A stretch of DNA of 64,000 nt from Zancudomyces culisetae (GCA_001969505.1 LSSK01000076.1:62001-126000), one strand, 5' to 3'; positions 11,082 to 23,708 are shown, counted from the first letter of the stretch. Numbers and translations: made by a program. The notes: generated by a model not told the origin, from the sequence alone.

Positions 11082-13202
11082 TTATACAGATGTCGGTCTG
11101 CCATCACCAATGGATTTAAAAAGCTCATCCGGAGGTATCAAGCTACCTAGCGCTCGCCTCATGTGTCTGGTAACAAATTGCAATCCAATTTCAAAACTGC
11201 TATTCATCCATCCAAACCCTTCGGTGGCGACAAGTTTAAAATCAACTCCAACGTTGCCATACTCAACATTAACAAGATGGCTCATTTCAACAACATCAAA
11301 CTTTTCAGGAACGACACCGTGGAAATCGACAAAGCTTTTTGTGATCGTATAAAGCCAGCGGTAGGCTAGTTTTGCAGCCAGCTCATGATGGTTGTACTTA
11401 CACAATCCATACCAGGCCATAATTTGGTGTGGTGCCCAGCCAAAAGGATAGTCCCATTGTCTGTTTGGTCTATCCAAGCTGATTTCTCCCCGCGAAGCAA
11501 GGGTTCCAGAAACCAGACCACCCTCTACAACGAATTTGTCGAGTGCATTTTCAACAATTAGTCGTGTTTGCTCAGAGGAGCTCATGCCAGACCATAGTGG
11601 CCAAAGGGTGGTTACCGATTCGTATTCAGATTGACACTTTTGTTTGATATCGTAATCAAAGTACATTGATTTTTCAGGGTTCCATAAATACCTGTTTACA
11701 CACTTCTTTCTTTTTTTCGAATAATTGCACCAAGTATCAAAAGTTTCTTGAACACCCTCGAAAACGAAATTATCATCAAATTGTGTCAAAATGATGTTTG
11801 CTATGTCTACCTCGTATTTATACAGCAATGAGTTCAAATCAACGGTAGCCAGATTCGCACATCTCTTATCCAACCTATAGGTTGTATCATGTCCTGATTC
11901 CCGAACTGCCCTGTCGTGAACAAAATACTCGTCTAGTAGCGGTTCTACCACCTCTCCACTCTGATATTTCTCAGCATACTCGCTGATGGAGATCGACAAA
12001 GCATCTGCAAATGGTTTGATGACATGATCATAATGCGCAGCTTCAGTTTCTGGAGGCATCCCAATCCCAGTTGTGTGATAACAACTTAAACCAGTAGCAG
12101 GATCAAACCTCGGAGCACTCATCCATACCGTTCTGTATTCAATTATTGCACTCCCTAATGCTCTCCTGAGCCACTCTTTGCTTTCCTGGGTTTTTGGTAA
12201 TCGCTCATACACTTTTAACACCATGTCCGTTAAGAATGGAGGTTGTGAGCGCGTTAAATAATATGATCTATTTGCATTTAGTATCTTTCCATAGTGCTCA
12301 ATTTCGTATAAAAAATGTTCGACCATGTTTTTGGCGAGTTCTACACGGCCGTCTATAAGCAGACCAAGAGCTATAAAATAAGAGTCCCACCCATACATTT
12401 CATTGAACCTTCCCCCAGGGACTACATAGGGGAGAGGATCATAGGTTCGCTTGTTTGGTCCGTATTTTCCACTTCCATCTGGTCCCACCTGTCCTGCAAG
12501 TGTTAATAACCCAAATTTTTTATCCAACCCTTTTACATACTCGGGTGTAATTTCCTTTGGTAGCTTTACCACTTTTAGATTCAGTCTAGGGATTTCTTGC
12601 GACATTGATAGGTAATAGTCGTATGCATCCAAGTCATTATATGGGACATATATGATTGTTTCTACATTCGTAGATCTGTCCTTAGCATCAGACGCAATCC
12701 TTTCTATTCCCATATGATCCATTTTCCTAATTAACCCATCCCAGAACTCCGTTCTTATCATTCTTATGAGTCTATCAACTGGGTTTTCGCTCAATCTCTC
12801 CATGTCTATGGTAATTACCTTATGACCCAATCTTTGCGCAAGTGCCATTTCTTGCAATAAATTTGATAGCATGTAGGTTCCCCTGATGTCAACCTTATTA
12901 TACCCTCCGCTACCAAGAGTTGGTACACGTATTACCTTTGGGCCCATATCCTTTACCGTTATTTTAAAATCGTTATCTGTATCCTCCTGCTCTAGTATCA
13001 ACTTCTCCGTTTTTTCAATATCCACCAAAACCTTCCTATTATGGAGCGAACGCTCGTCGATCGCTCTTCTCTGTCGCACATGTTTGTTATCCGGAAATTC
13101 GGATTTACTTCTTTCAAAGCTGTCTAAGATTGGTTGAATTTGCAATCTTTTTTTATAGTACTCCTTTGCGGGTAGGTACATTTCTGACCTGTTATCAGTC
13201 AT
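11082..13202 (-). CDS. NTH1: Neutral (cytosolic) trehalase, GH37
   Basis: This enzyme hydrolyses trehalose to two glucose molecules. It is a 706-codon single exon. A calcium-binding loop, DTDNDFKITVKD (residues 74-85), marks it as a fungal neutral trehalase and not an acid one. The catalytic GH37 domain carries signature 1, PGGRFNEMYGWDSYF (about residues 266-280), and signature 2, QWDYPFGWAPHQ (about residues 580-591). There is no signal peptide. The part before the calcium loop is only about 70 residues, shorter than in budding yeast Nth1, and I see no RRxS protein-kinase-A site in it. Regulation through that tail may therefore differ. A TPS-family gene lies about 31 kb away in the same window. 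Confidence 0.97.
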   Translation of the reverse strand: MTDNRSEMYLPAKEYYKKRLQIQPILDSFERSKSEFPDNKHVRQRRAIDERSLHNRKVLVDIEKTEKLILEQEDTDNDFKITVKDMGPKVIRVPTLGSGGYNKVDIRGTYMLSNLLQEMALAQRLGHKVITIDMERLSENPVDRLIRMIRTEFWDGLIRKMDHMGIERIASDAKDRSTNVETIIYVPYNDLDAYDYYLSMSQEIPRLNLKVVKLPKEITPEYVKGLDKKFGLLTLAGQVGPDGSGKYGPNKRTYDPLPYVVPGGRFNEMYGWDSYFIALGLLIDGRVELAKNMVEHFLYEIEHYGKILNANRSYYLTRSQPPFLTDMVLKVYERLPKTQESKEWLRRALGSAIIEYRTVWMSAPRFDPATGLSCYHTTGIGMPPETEAAHYDHVIKPFADALSISISEYAEKYQSGEVVEPLLDEYFVHDRAVRESGHDTTYRLDKRCANLATVDLNSLLYKYEVDIANIILTQFDDNFVFEGVQETFDTWCNYSKKRKKCVNRYLWNPEKSMYFDYDIKQKCQSEYESVTTLWPLWSGMSSSEQTRLIVENALDKFVVEGGLVSGTLASRGEISLDRPNRQWDYPFGWAPHQIMAWYGLCKYNHHELAAKLAYRWLYTITKSFVDFHGVVPEKFDVVEMSHLVNVEYGNVGVDFKLVATEGFGWMNSSFEIGLQFVTRHMRRALGSLIPPDELFKSIGDGRPTSV

Positions 13203-15101
13203 TTTCTTCTGTGTTAAAATTTTTCTTTAGGTTTTTTGTAGTACTCTCTCTCTCTCTCTATTTACCTATCTGTCTACTTATTTGCGTATTAGTTTAAAGA
13301 CTTATTACTAAAAAATAGCTTTGTTATAATTGAATAGCAGAAAATATGGTTGTGTAAAAAGTGGTTTGTAAACCTTCCACGAGATATATATACATAAACT
13401 GCTTATTTCCAAGCAGAAAACTTTCTCTTTTTTAGAAAAGTGGCTTTAATCGGGAAAGAGACTATGAACTACCTCTAAACGCTCTGTATTGTGTAAATGT
13501 ATTGTAAAAGCATAAAAGACCAACATTAAATGAACATAACTAAGTGCAAAGTAGGAACGAAGTCGTCTTTTATATTTGCTTGAATTTCGCGTGATCCGCT
13601 TTGGAAAGGAAAAATGAGGCCTAACATCACCAACACTGGTTGATTAAAATCCTATTTTTAATTAAAACTAATATTTTGTGCTTACAGGCTCTAATTTCAC
13701 ATTCTGATACTCTCGGCTATTAACAACGAGGACTGATTTGATAGTTGGAAATGATGGGGTACTCACATTTTCCTGCTCCGATATTATCCATAAACAAGCA
13801 TCCTGAACAAAAACGCATAATTGGATAAAATCACATTCACCTCCCTCCCAACCAAACGGGGGTTTTTTTGCTAAAACAACGCACAAGCACCACTTACTCG
13901 CTCATTTCATCAATTTTCTTTCTTCTTTCACCAATCATTGCAGTTCAAAGAGAGAATTTGAAATAGAAAAATAACCTCTCTCCCGTCCAAAAAAAAGTGG
14001 AGACATTTCAATTTTTATAATAGTAAACTTGGTCAAAGAAGGAAAGGGATGGGAACGAAAGGAGAAGGTAAATAGGAATGGGATGCCTTGAAAATAAACT
14101 GCTGTGAAACAAAAAAAACAAGTGCCTCTAAGCAAAAGATGACTGGTTAAAATCCCCTGAATCAAGTGCATACATCAGAAATATTTGTGCAAGTATTCGA
14201 ATGTTTTAACCATTTAGTAAGGGAAACAAATGTATCGTGTATTATATCGGGCATTTGTATTGTATTTGAAGTGGTTATAGCGAACTATCCGTATTTTATT
14301 CTCTTTGGAATATTATCCATGGAAATGAAACAAATTATATAGTCTCTTGATAGCTGCATTACAGGTAAACAATACTAATAAATACCTGCCGGAATAAAAA
14401 CCCCAACTGCTTGTGGTTATGATTGCTGGTTTACACTAATTGTTTAAAATTAGTAACTTGGCATAAACGAGTCATTTCAGCATATCTGCAATAAATGAAA
14501 GGTGGTTATGGGGATGTTAATAAATGATAATTTTCATCTGGTACAGGCTGAATAGCGGTACAGTTAGCTTATTACCATTATTATCGCCACCACTATTGTC
14601 ATCCTTTGATACCACTGAGTGTAACCCTTCCTTTTCCACAGAAATGACAATACACAAGAAAAAAGCGATTATAAAAAATATTGATCAAGATATTAACAGA
14701 CAAAAAAATTAGAGGTGGACAAGCGTCAAAGATGTCGCAATTTGCATCAAAAATTGCTAGTCGAAAAACTAGGGCAATGAAAATTTTTTTGAAACAAACC
14801 TTGCAACAAAAGTATCCAAGTACAAGTAAAAATACATAAAAAGCTCATGAGAACGCAAAAAGCAAAAAGTGTGAAATGGGGACTCAAGTGTATCTTTCGG
14901 TTGGCAAAACAAGTTTATATATAAATCATACCTGTAACCGCTCTGATAGCGAAAGCTTGAAATGAAGAGGTTTTATAAATTTATAAACACATAAATTAGT
15001 CTAAATATAAATCAGGCATAAACGGAAAGAAATGCAAAATGGATGCCAGGAAAGAGCGACCTATTGATGCTCTAATGTGTAAAAATGCGGTGCGGTTTGT
15101 T
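13203..15101. other. Intergenic, no confident gene
   Basis: This lies between the trehalase start and the Ssu1-like stop. A CT-rich run is at 13243-13260. On the minus strand at about 13668-13886 a short open frame is interrupted by splice-like sites, but no consistent multi-exon protein could be built. Otherwise it is AT-rich with no RNA gene recognised. Confidence 0.5.
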
Positions 15102-16391
15102 CTATATTTGGGCTAGAGAACTCTGCTCAGATGCTGATGTTGATTCATGTTCGACGATGGCAAGAACAGGTGCGGCCAAGCTGGGATCTACAAACAAGGC
15201 GCCAGAAAGAGCACCGAGTACTGTTCGGGTGAACACAAACAGCCATATTAAAAATAGACAAACTGTGTAGATCGAACCGAGGACCTTAAAGAATGGAGCG
15301 CCTAGTATCTTTCCAAGAGCATTTGTTGCCGAGATATAAACACCCAGGGGAAAAGTGAACGCCCACCAACCCATGTTGAATCTCACTACATGTTTTATCA
15401 TTCCATAGCATGTTTGGGCACAGGCCTGGACTAGCCAGAACAAACCAAAGCCCCACATTATAGCGCCGATTATCAAACCGAGACCTTCAGCTATGGGTCC
15501 AAACATAGTGAGTTCAGGGTAAACAGTGGGAAATATTTTGGCTGCGACGGTTCCGAGTGTCATAATTCCGAAGGCACCCTGGCCCAAGGGACCAAGAGGC
15601 AGGTAGACGCTGATAAGTAGTTCGGGTGGTGGTAAGGAGTGGAAGGCCAAACGAGAAAAGTAGACACTAATTATGCATACAGCCAGCGGAACGCCCATTC
15701 CCCAGATGACATATGATGATATGACAACTAGATTGGCTAGGTTTTCGTCGAGGACTCCAGCTACAACTCCACCTGAAGCTGCTGTAACTACTGCTGGTAC
15801 TATTGGAAGTAGCCATACAGCCAACATTTTTTCCATACTGTGTGTCTGCTTAGTAGCCCTAGTAAATTGATATTTGCGAGTATATTGGTTAAGTTTAGAC
15901 TTCAATTAGGAAATACAACATAAATCGATAAATCGACCTCGACACTTTATGACTTACATGAAAAACGGAACTACCAGGACACTAAAGGCCATAAGAAATA
16001 CGTCAACCCACCAAAGCACGAAAGCTGTGTGAGGAGCCCAGGGATATTTGTCGCTTGGAAGCATCAACGCGAAGCTGTTGACGATGGTTGCAAAACCCAT
16101 GGGAATAGCGCCGATAAACATACTTATGACGGGATGTGAGAGTGTTTTTATGAAGGTGTGAGGGTATAATATATATTTTAGCATTAATATTATACTAAAT
16201 ATAAGGAACAAGATACAATTTAGTATAAACAGCACGATTCCTATTTCATGGCAGCCGGTGAACTGGTATGGAAATGTGTATACTAGAACCCCTGTGATTC
16301 CAGTACCCATGTTGATTGTAAACCAATTTGGAGTAAACAACCGGATTATATCGCTATTTCTATCCAGTTTCTTCATTATAGCCATAGTCAA
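15102..16391 (-). CDS. SSU1: TDT-family transporter, Ssu1 sulfite-efflux-like, two exons
   Basis: The product is a 396-residue integral membrane protein of the tellurite-resistance/dicarboxylate (TDT) family. Exons 16391-15958 and 15858-15102 join across a 99-base intron. The join completes an ATG codon and gives MATKQTHSMEKMLAVWLLP, in line with the family. The N-terminal FTPNWFTINMGTGI and the LAVWLLPIVPAVV segment are typical of fungal Ssu1-type proteins, and about ten hydrophobic helices are visible. Budding yeast Ssu1 exports sulfite at the plasma membrane, while other members carry malate or other anions. The substrate is therefore inferred, not shown. The first ATG of the frame (MTMAIMKK) is taken as the start; ATGs at codons 3 and 6 are possible. 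Confidence 0.88.
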
Positions 16392-17912
16392 ACTTTGTTT
16401 TTCTTTCTATGCCTTGGTGTGTCAATGAGAGCAATGTGTCTCTTTAATCTTTGTTTCTTAAGAGTTTTTGAAATCAAGATTGGTAATGTTGAATTCAATT
16501 CTGGCTCGCTAAAGTACTTTTAAAGGCACCTATGTTTTCTACGGCTCCTATATCTTCATCCCTCACCTAGAAGCCAATTTCACCCAGTCCTGCTGAAAAA
16601 AAATTTTACTTGATATTTTGTCTTAATGAGCAATTGAATTTCTATTACATAATTTGGTTGAGAGAAGAAATCATTGGGAAATATTTATAAGACGAAATAA
16701 ATCATCGGAAAAAAAGGGGGTTTTAAATAGAAAAAAGTGAGATCACAGGGTTATCTCCTATCGTATGTTTGGCAGGGGTTGGGCTTTTTTTTTGCCCGTA
16801 CCCGGGATTGTTGCCTCGTATGCTTGCATCTTGTTTATTTCATCAATTAGAAAAATAGGGATTGTTTGAGTTTTTGGAGTGGGAATAAATAAAAAGTGAA
16901 ATCCTGAAACATTACTCAATCAGAGATTTACCTGATACAATGTGAACGTATGGCTGGAATTCCATGAATTTTTGTTTATATATTTTTACCACTGAATTTG
17001 GTGTCAGATTATAAACGTATAGTATTTGACCGGGAAAAAAGACAGAAGGGAGTTTAGGGTCATAAGAAAATACAGCAGTTGTGGATGGTGGTGGGTAGAC
17101 TGTACTGGATATCCAAGTATGTTTCTATGAAATATAATAAAGATGACCATCTCTAGTTTTTATTATAGAAAATTAGCGTTTGGGCATGGATGGTTCATTT
17201 TTTTGTTTCAATTCACGCTCTAATAACATAGAGAATAAATTATCCAGATACTCGGAATGGTTAGAATACGATAGATGTAATAAAGAGCATTAACAGCTCT
17301 GTAGGCAGATATTATCGCTTATATAAAAGGCAATATATGTATATAGCAATACATGACAAAAAATATTTGGAAAATATCCATTGTATTCACCAAGTTTTGC
17401 TAAACCTTGAATAATACACGTGACCATGTTTGACTGTGGTAATCTACCATGATATTCATACATTGTAAACACAATATATAGTACCCAAATATCGTCTCAA
17501 ATATATTCACATCAAATATAAAGTGAATGTAGTCGCGATAAGTAGAAACACTTTTGAAACTCAAAAAATAACGGTGTGTGGCTTGAAATCCTTCTTATTC
17601 CAAATGCAAGAAAAATAATAACAAGAGTAAAAGAAAACACGAAAATCAAATAACAAAAAAAGCTAAAAAAGCAAAAGAACAAAAGAAGAAAAGTAAACCT
17701 GGATCAAGGCATAAACACCGGTGAACATTACCACCGGTACACATAATCCCCGTTCAAATCACAAAAAGTTGAGGCGTTTACACTCACTCTCTTCCTCTTC
17801 ATCCCATTTTTTGTTGCTCTTTCTCTTTATATTTTGATCCATGTCCATTGTACACTTATACTACTTCTCGCACAGCACCCAAGAAAGATAAAAGAAAAGG
17901 TGTCGACAAAAA
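16392..17912. other. Intergenic, no gene seen
   Basis: This holds the likely promoter of the Ssu1-like gene and the 3' flank of the uS10 gene. An A-to-T switch tract lies at 16595-16608. The open frame at 17290-17472 (minus) shows no coding character. No RNA gene was recognised. Confidence 0.5.
16595..16608. promoter_or_regulatory. A8/T4 switch tract upstream of the Ssu1-like gene
   Basis: A run of A passes directly into a run of T about 205 bases upstream of the start codon. Similar tracts precede several other genes here. Poly(dA:dT) is known to exclude nucleosomes in fungal promoters; the role here is inferred. Confidence 0.35.
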
Positions 17913-18278
17913 TTAGACGTCGGCGATGATAACATCGACATCAACTCCTGGCTCGATAGCAATGGAGGTGATTTGTTTGACGATTTCGGCAGGTGAGTGC
18001 AAATCGATCAATCTCTTGTGGATTCTCATTTCAAATCTGTCCCAGGTCTTTGAACCTTCACCGTTTGGTGTCTTTCTGGTGGTGATGCGCAAGAATCTGG
18101 TTGGAAGACGTACTGGACCCTTTACCTTAAGGTTCTTGTCCTTGGCTCTGGTGACCAAGTCTGAGCATACCTTTTCGAGGGCCTTTACCTTGGTGCTGGT
18201 AAGAGTAATTCTGATTCTGTGAACCTTAACATCTGCGGACTCCTCGATATCAGGCTTGACGTTAGCGACTTGAGACAT
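17913..18278 (-). CDS. RPS20: 40S ribosomal protein S20 (uS10)
   Basis: This is a 121-codon single-exon protein of the small ribosomal subunit, at the usual length for eukaryotic uS10. The body from [17 protein letters not shown] through [22 protein letters not shown] to the [15 protein letters not shown] segment is the strongly conserved uS10 fold. The acidic, hydrophobic C-terminus ([11 protein letters not shown]) is also typical. The ATG at 18278 starts MSQVANVK and fits the family. Two A/T switch tracts lie 250-410 bases upstream. Confidence 0.98.
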   Translation of the reverse strand: MSQVANVKPDIEESADVKVHRIRITLTSTKVKALEKVCSDLVTRAKDKNLKVKGPVRLPTRFLRITTRKTPNGEGSKTWDRFEMRIHKRLIDLHSPAEIVKQITSIAIEPGVDVDVIIADV

Positions 18279-20111
18279 CTTTATATTTGTTTTAGTTTGT
18301 TGTTTGGTTTGTGTGTAGAGAACGGATTTCCTCGAACGTACTTTAAGACTGTTAGTATCTGGATAAAAGGTGTCTCAGCGGTGACTAAACTATACCCTTA
18401 TTTCTTTAACTTTTGCTATTATGAAAGAAGAAAAAAAAGTTTAAAGGCCTGTGTTATTCATATATATTAATGTTTGTGGTTTACGATTTTCATTTTTTTT
18501 TCCTTTTAGCAATGGAAAAAATTTTTTTTTCTTCAATTGAACAACTATGGTCAATAATTGGATGAAAATGGGTTTGAAAAATTGGGAAAAGACAAGGGTT
18601 GGTTTGAATGAGGTTGAACAAGGGTGAAAAATTGCAATATGGTATTTTAGAAAAAATAGGGTATAGAATTAGAATTAAAAAAAATTTTTTCTTGTTGCTT
18701 AATTTACGTTTAAATACTTAGGATTGGATAATTGGTAGAACTAAGAATTTGCAGGCAATAGGCTCTAAAAAATTGTAAGGGTGAAAGAAATAACTAATGA
18801 GTAAAGGAAAAAGGAAAAGAAAAAGAAAAATGGCGCTTTTTTCTTATTACAGCTAGCTACAAAATATAGCCAATAAAAATCTGGAAAATGAAAAGCTCAT
18901 ATAGAAAAAGTTATATTCTTTGTTTTCAAGGCAGATCGATTAAATGATTGTATTGAGAGATGATGGAAAGCCTGGCAGGACATATCTTTAAAGGGATATA
19001 ATGCTATTTAATGGTTATCGAAAGAGAAAGAGGATGAAGGTGAAGGTAAAGGTGTATGATGGAAAATCATCTTGTATGAAAAGTATGGAGACAAGGCGAG
19101 AACCGCTCCTTTTTTTCTATTGTTTTGTCTCAAGAGTTAGTATAGTGATTTTTCATGCTATTTGGATGCTAATGAATATGACGATCGTATTGAAGAGTAG
19201 AAAAAGGGTAATGAGTATTAGAATATGGGAAAGATAGTGAATAAATGGACAAAGTTCGCAACAAAATAAAAATGAAATATTAGTGCTCATAAAGACCAAT
19301 AAAGAATAAAGAATGTAGATTGTAAAACTATTTGTAATTGAATGCTGAGTTGGGTTATAATACACTTGTGCGTGGGCACGGGGAGTAATATACGTTGATA
19401 ATTTCCATAGAAAAGAAAGGTGGGAGTGTGGACATTATAACAAAGTAGTTCATAAAGTTTATTATACTACAACACAGCACTCGATAAAGTTGGAATAAAA
19501 CAATAAAAAGTCCGCTTTCTTGAAAATGTTGTCGCACCACATTTGTAGATTAAAATATTTTGTGTGTATTTGGATTTTTATAGTTTACAAAGGTAATTTA
19601 GTAAAATATAGGTAAAGTAAAAGATCAGATTTTTTATTTCTTGTTTTTAGGGAAAATTAGAGTTGCAAACAACATGTTAGCGTTAATAGTAAAACAAAAA
19701 CGTAGAGTGGGCTTGAACAAAGATGTAAAAATATAAAATGTATAATAAATGGTATCTTTTATGTTTGTATAACCAACACTAATAAATCGCTAGTCTTGAA
19801 TCTTGTTATCATGAATCATCTTGTATCCACCTCATATATCAGGTTGATTTTCAATGGAGATATTCCACGAATTTAATGATGATTATATTCTAGCTTTGAA
19901 AACTAATTTGGCGAATTTCGACAAGTGTAGTATAAATTAACGCAAAAATGCATAGATTATTCGGGATATGAAAAGTAAACAAAGCTAAAAATTGAAAAAT
20001 TGAAAAATTAAAAATTAAAAGTTAAAAAAAAGTAAATAAAAACTCGCGAAATAGTGACAATAACCAAAAAAAAAAGAAAAAAAAGAGGAATCGTACAAGC
20101 CAAAGACCATC
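18279..20111. other. Divergent intergenic region between RPS20 and the RSC9-like gene
   Basis: This is a 1.8 kb promoter region serving two divergent genes. It is very AT-rich, with A-runs on the plus strand towards the RSC9-like gene. Open frames such as 19001-19237 are low-complexity. No RNA gene was recognised. Confidence 0.5.
18525..18540. promoter_or_regulatory. A-to-T switch tract upstream of RPS20
   Basis: Six A followed by nine T, about 250 bases upstream of the RPS20 start. A second tract of the same kind (A8 then T6) is at 18677-18690. Suggested to be a nucleosome-depleting promoter element, by analogy with fungal poly(dA:dT). Confidence 0.35.
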
Positions 20112-23100
20112 ATGATGAACGGGAGGGGGACTAAGGAGATTGTTGATATGATTCAACGGACTCCCGAGTATTTTGAATTCATGGGCAAGTTGAAAAAGTT
20201 TCACGACTTTATGGGGTAAGTTTATCGCGCTTATACAACAGCGAAAAATGGGATACAGATTACTAAAAATGGAATTGAAATACTTGTAAATATAGGACAG
20301 AATTGCAGAGTGAACCAACTTTGGGTAGTCGTAGGATGGATTTATATGTTATATACCAAACAGTGCTAGAAATGGGAGGGTACGAAGTGGTATCGGAAGA
20401 AAAACGATGGAAAACCGTGTGTAAAGGGTATAATTTCCCATCGACGTGTACCAACTCGGCGTTTGTTATAAAGACAGTGTATTATAAAAATTTGTATGAT
20501 TACGAACAAGTGGATTATTGGAAGCGGGATATAAATGAGGTGTTGAAGGAAAGACAAGGTGAGATGGCAGGGGAAACGCGAAAGAAAAGAAGAAAGACGG
20601 ATACTGGAATGGGAATGGATACAATGAATGCGAGTTCAGAACAGCGACGAAAAAGTAGAAAGAGTAGAGGATATGAAGGTGGGGAATTTCGAAGAAGTTT
20701 GAGGCAGGCGGGCGGAATAAGTTATAAGGAGGACGGTAGTGGTGGAGAGTATAGCGAAGACGGAAAAGAATCAACACGCCGAGAAGAAAAGGCGGGTGTG
20801 ATGGGAGGCGTAGGAATTATGGGTATGGGAATGGGAATGGGGGCAAGAATGGGTTCTGGAGTAGGAATGGGAACAGGAGCGGGGACGGGAACAGGGACAG
20901 GGACAGGGACAGGAACAGGAGCGGGGGTAATGGATACGAGAGCGGCAAGAGATGAAGGCAAAGTAATGTTGAATAAAGAAACAGATATATATGCAGAAAA
21001 GGTTCAAAGGGCTCAAAAAATGACGAAGGGGTATTTAGAAGCAACCGAAGTAAACATAAGCGATATTACTGGAGGGCCAAGGAGCCGGATAGCATTGGCG
21101 CTATTTAGTGACATGCAAAATGAAGTAGAGTGGGCGTTGAAGCACCTGCTTTTATGGTCGGTTGGAGGGGGTGAAGGGTATGTGATGCTTCAACATACAC
21201 CGTTCTTGATGGAGGCAATAGTGTATCAGTTGAAAAAGATCATGGGACAAGGAAGAAGGAGAAGGGGGGGAGAAGAAGAAGAAGAAGAAGATGGTGGTAG
21301 AGGACGACGGGGGAAACTGACAATAGAGGAGATGATAGGGCAAGGAGGTGAGTGTTACAAAGATGCTGAGAGTGTAGAGAGAGAAACGCTTGGATGTTTG
21401 GTGTTGATTATCCGAAATCTTGCGGCGATGAATGCAGCGAATGCAATATTGCTAGGTACAAATTATGAGATTGTTAGGGAGATTGAGGAAATAATAGTGG
21501 GAGGAGAGACGAGTGTTGAGAGCCAGATAACAAGCATGGAATTTGTAGAGATTTTATTTAATGCGCACTCGTTTTTTACGGGGCGGGAGGAGTTAATAGG
21601 TAATGAGAAGGTGGTGGAAAGCTATAAGAAGATATGCCAAGCGGTTAGTGAAGAAAAATATTTAGGAAGTGAGGACAAGTCGCAGGTGGTTGAGGCAGTT
21701 AATGTGCTGACATCGTGTTTGGTGTGGACGCCCAAAACGGCAGAGTGGATGTTGATGAGGGAGAGTAGTAGCAAGGTTGAAGCGGTATTTGAACGAATAG
21801 TGCAGTTGGTTACATTGACAGATCCCGAGCTGGTTGTTTTGGGGTTGAGGTTGTTGCATGAGATGGTGAGAGTGATCAAATCTGTAAATGTACAAAGAGG
21901 GTTAGCTATGAAAGCAAGAGAAAAGGAGAAGGAAAAGGAGAAGGAAAAAGGAAGATTGGGGGTAAATGGACAAAATAAGGAGCAACAGAGTGAGGATATT
22001 GGAGAAGAATACACACGAGTGATAAATATTGGCAATCGGATGTATACTAAACTAATGTATTTAATAAAATATTGGAGTGATCGACTGTTGGCAGCTCAGA
22101 CAAAGAATAATGTTAAAGGCGGTGGTGGTAATAATAGCCACAAGGCAACGATTATAGCAACGAAATGGTTGAGGGATAATTATATGGAGAGTATGTATAT
22201 AGCACCAGGAAGTGGAATCAGCGAGTGTAAAGTTCCTTTGACGACATTATACGAGTGTTATTTACAGTTTATCAAGGGGACAAGTGATACAGACATGTTG
22301 CCAATCAATGTATTTACATCGATAGTTCAGTTGACATTTCCAGGATCGGTGGTTAGTACCAATCCAAATATGGCTGGAAATCCGAATGTTAACATGAATG
22401 TAAACCAGCAAGGATTGGCAATGTTTATTGTTTATGTTGTTCCAAAGACCAATTTGTATCTACAAAATCAACAATTGCAACTACAAAAGAGTAGCAAGAA
22501 TGTGTGTTTGTGGAAGATTGTAGCAAGCAATAGTAATGATGTAAATGGAATTGGGGTTGGGGTTGGGGTTGGTGGTAATATTGGAAATAGTATGGTGAGA
22601 TGTGGACATCAGTTTGAGCAAACTGATAGTAATTCATGGAAGAATCATGTCTTGGCACATATTACAAGTATTTTTGGGAGCAATAAAATCAATACTGGTA
22701 ATGGCAGTGGTGTAATGAATGGTGACAGCAACAACCTTTATATGGGAATGTACCAGAGTAATTATACGTGTTTGTGGAGCGAGTGCAACAAGACATTTTA
22801 CGACTACAATTCATATTTACTGCATGTATTGACCCATGATCCGTATAATGTGTATGGAATGGTAGGAGATGGTAGTAGTTTGGTAAAAGTAATGGATTAC
22901 AGTATGTCTAATAGCGGTGAGGGTGGTGGGAATCAAGATGGAAGCCAGGATGAAGAAGACAGTGAGGATGAAGACGATGATGAGGGGGAGGAAGAGGAGG
23001 AGGAGCAGGAGGAATTGCAAGAAGATGAAAATGAAAAGCAAAGGGTTGTTGCTAGCCAATCATACTCGCCGTTTATCCTACAAATGTTGGTAACATTGAC

Positions 23101-23338
23101 CAACACAATTATTAACTATAATTCGTATGATTTTGGAGGCACAAGTAAAAAGAAGAGTAATAATCAACAGAGTAAAGAAAAAGATATGAGAGGAGGGATT
23201 GGGGGGATTCGGGGGATAAATGAATATGGACATGGATATGGATATAAAAGCGAGGGATTAAAAAATACGTTGATTGATCTGACGTTTTTGATGCCAAATC
23301 TGTCAACCAAGATATTTTCATGTATTTACTATTTATAA
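20112..23338 (+). CDS. RSC9: RSC9/ARID2-like chromatin-remodelling subunit (ARID, RFX-type domain, zinc fingers), two exons
   Basis: Exon 1 (20112-20215, starting MMNGRGTKEIVDM) and exon 2 (20296-23338) join across an 80-base intron into 1048 codons. The join reconstitutes an ARID domain (about residues 15-105): FMGKLKKFHDFMGTELQSEP, then RRMDLYVIYQTVLEMGGYEVV, the RWKTVCKGYNFP segment and a YEQV end. A low-complexity MG/TG repeat region follows. An RFX-type DNA-binding segment (KWLRDNYMES to TFPGSVV) lies near residues 650-720. C2H2-like fingers are near residues 800-885 (CGHQF..HVLAHI and CLWSECNKTFYDY..HVLTH), and an acidic stretch follows. This is the domain order of animal ARID2 and matches fungal Rsc9, a subunit of the RSC SWI/SNF-class remodeller in the nucleus. 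The function is inferred from that architecture. Confidence 0.85.
20815..20935 (+). repeat. In-frame GGAATG/GGGACA hexamer repeats encoding MG and TG dipeptides
   Basis: Within the RSC9-like gene, tandem hexamers (GGAATG, then GGGACA/GGAACA variants) encode alternating Met-Gly and then Thr-Gly dipeptides. The reading frame is kept throughout. Confidence 0.9.
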
Positions 23339-23708
23339 TAAAGTGGTTTAGAGAAATAGGAGTTTTAAGTGATTTGTTATTTCGTGAATAAAATTAAAAA
23401 AATAGTAATAATTGTAAAGAAAGAAAGAAAAAAAAAGTGACACGAAAAAAAAGGGGGAAAGTGGAGAGGAGGAATACAAGGAGGAGGAGGAATAGGGAGA
23501 ATGAGATTAAAACACGTTTTGGTAATTGACTTTTTTCTTTCTTTTCTTTTCTTTTTCTAAATTAGAGGCAAAATTGGAGGTAGGAAGGTGAGAGGTGGGA
23601 AGGGGATGGGCGGAAAAAGGGGGGGGAGAGTTAGTGGTACATGTGGTAATATAAAAAGACAATAAAATAATAGTGAATGTGGGGAAGAGTTTGAGTCGAA
23701 TCGAGTCG

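Noticed and set aside
13668-14000. A minus-strand open frame with splice-like GTGAGT and GTAAGC donors and a TTCAG acceptor, suggesting a small spliced gene
   Set aside because: No joined frame remains open beyond a few codons after the next acceptor, and the peptide resembles nothing I know.
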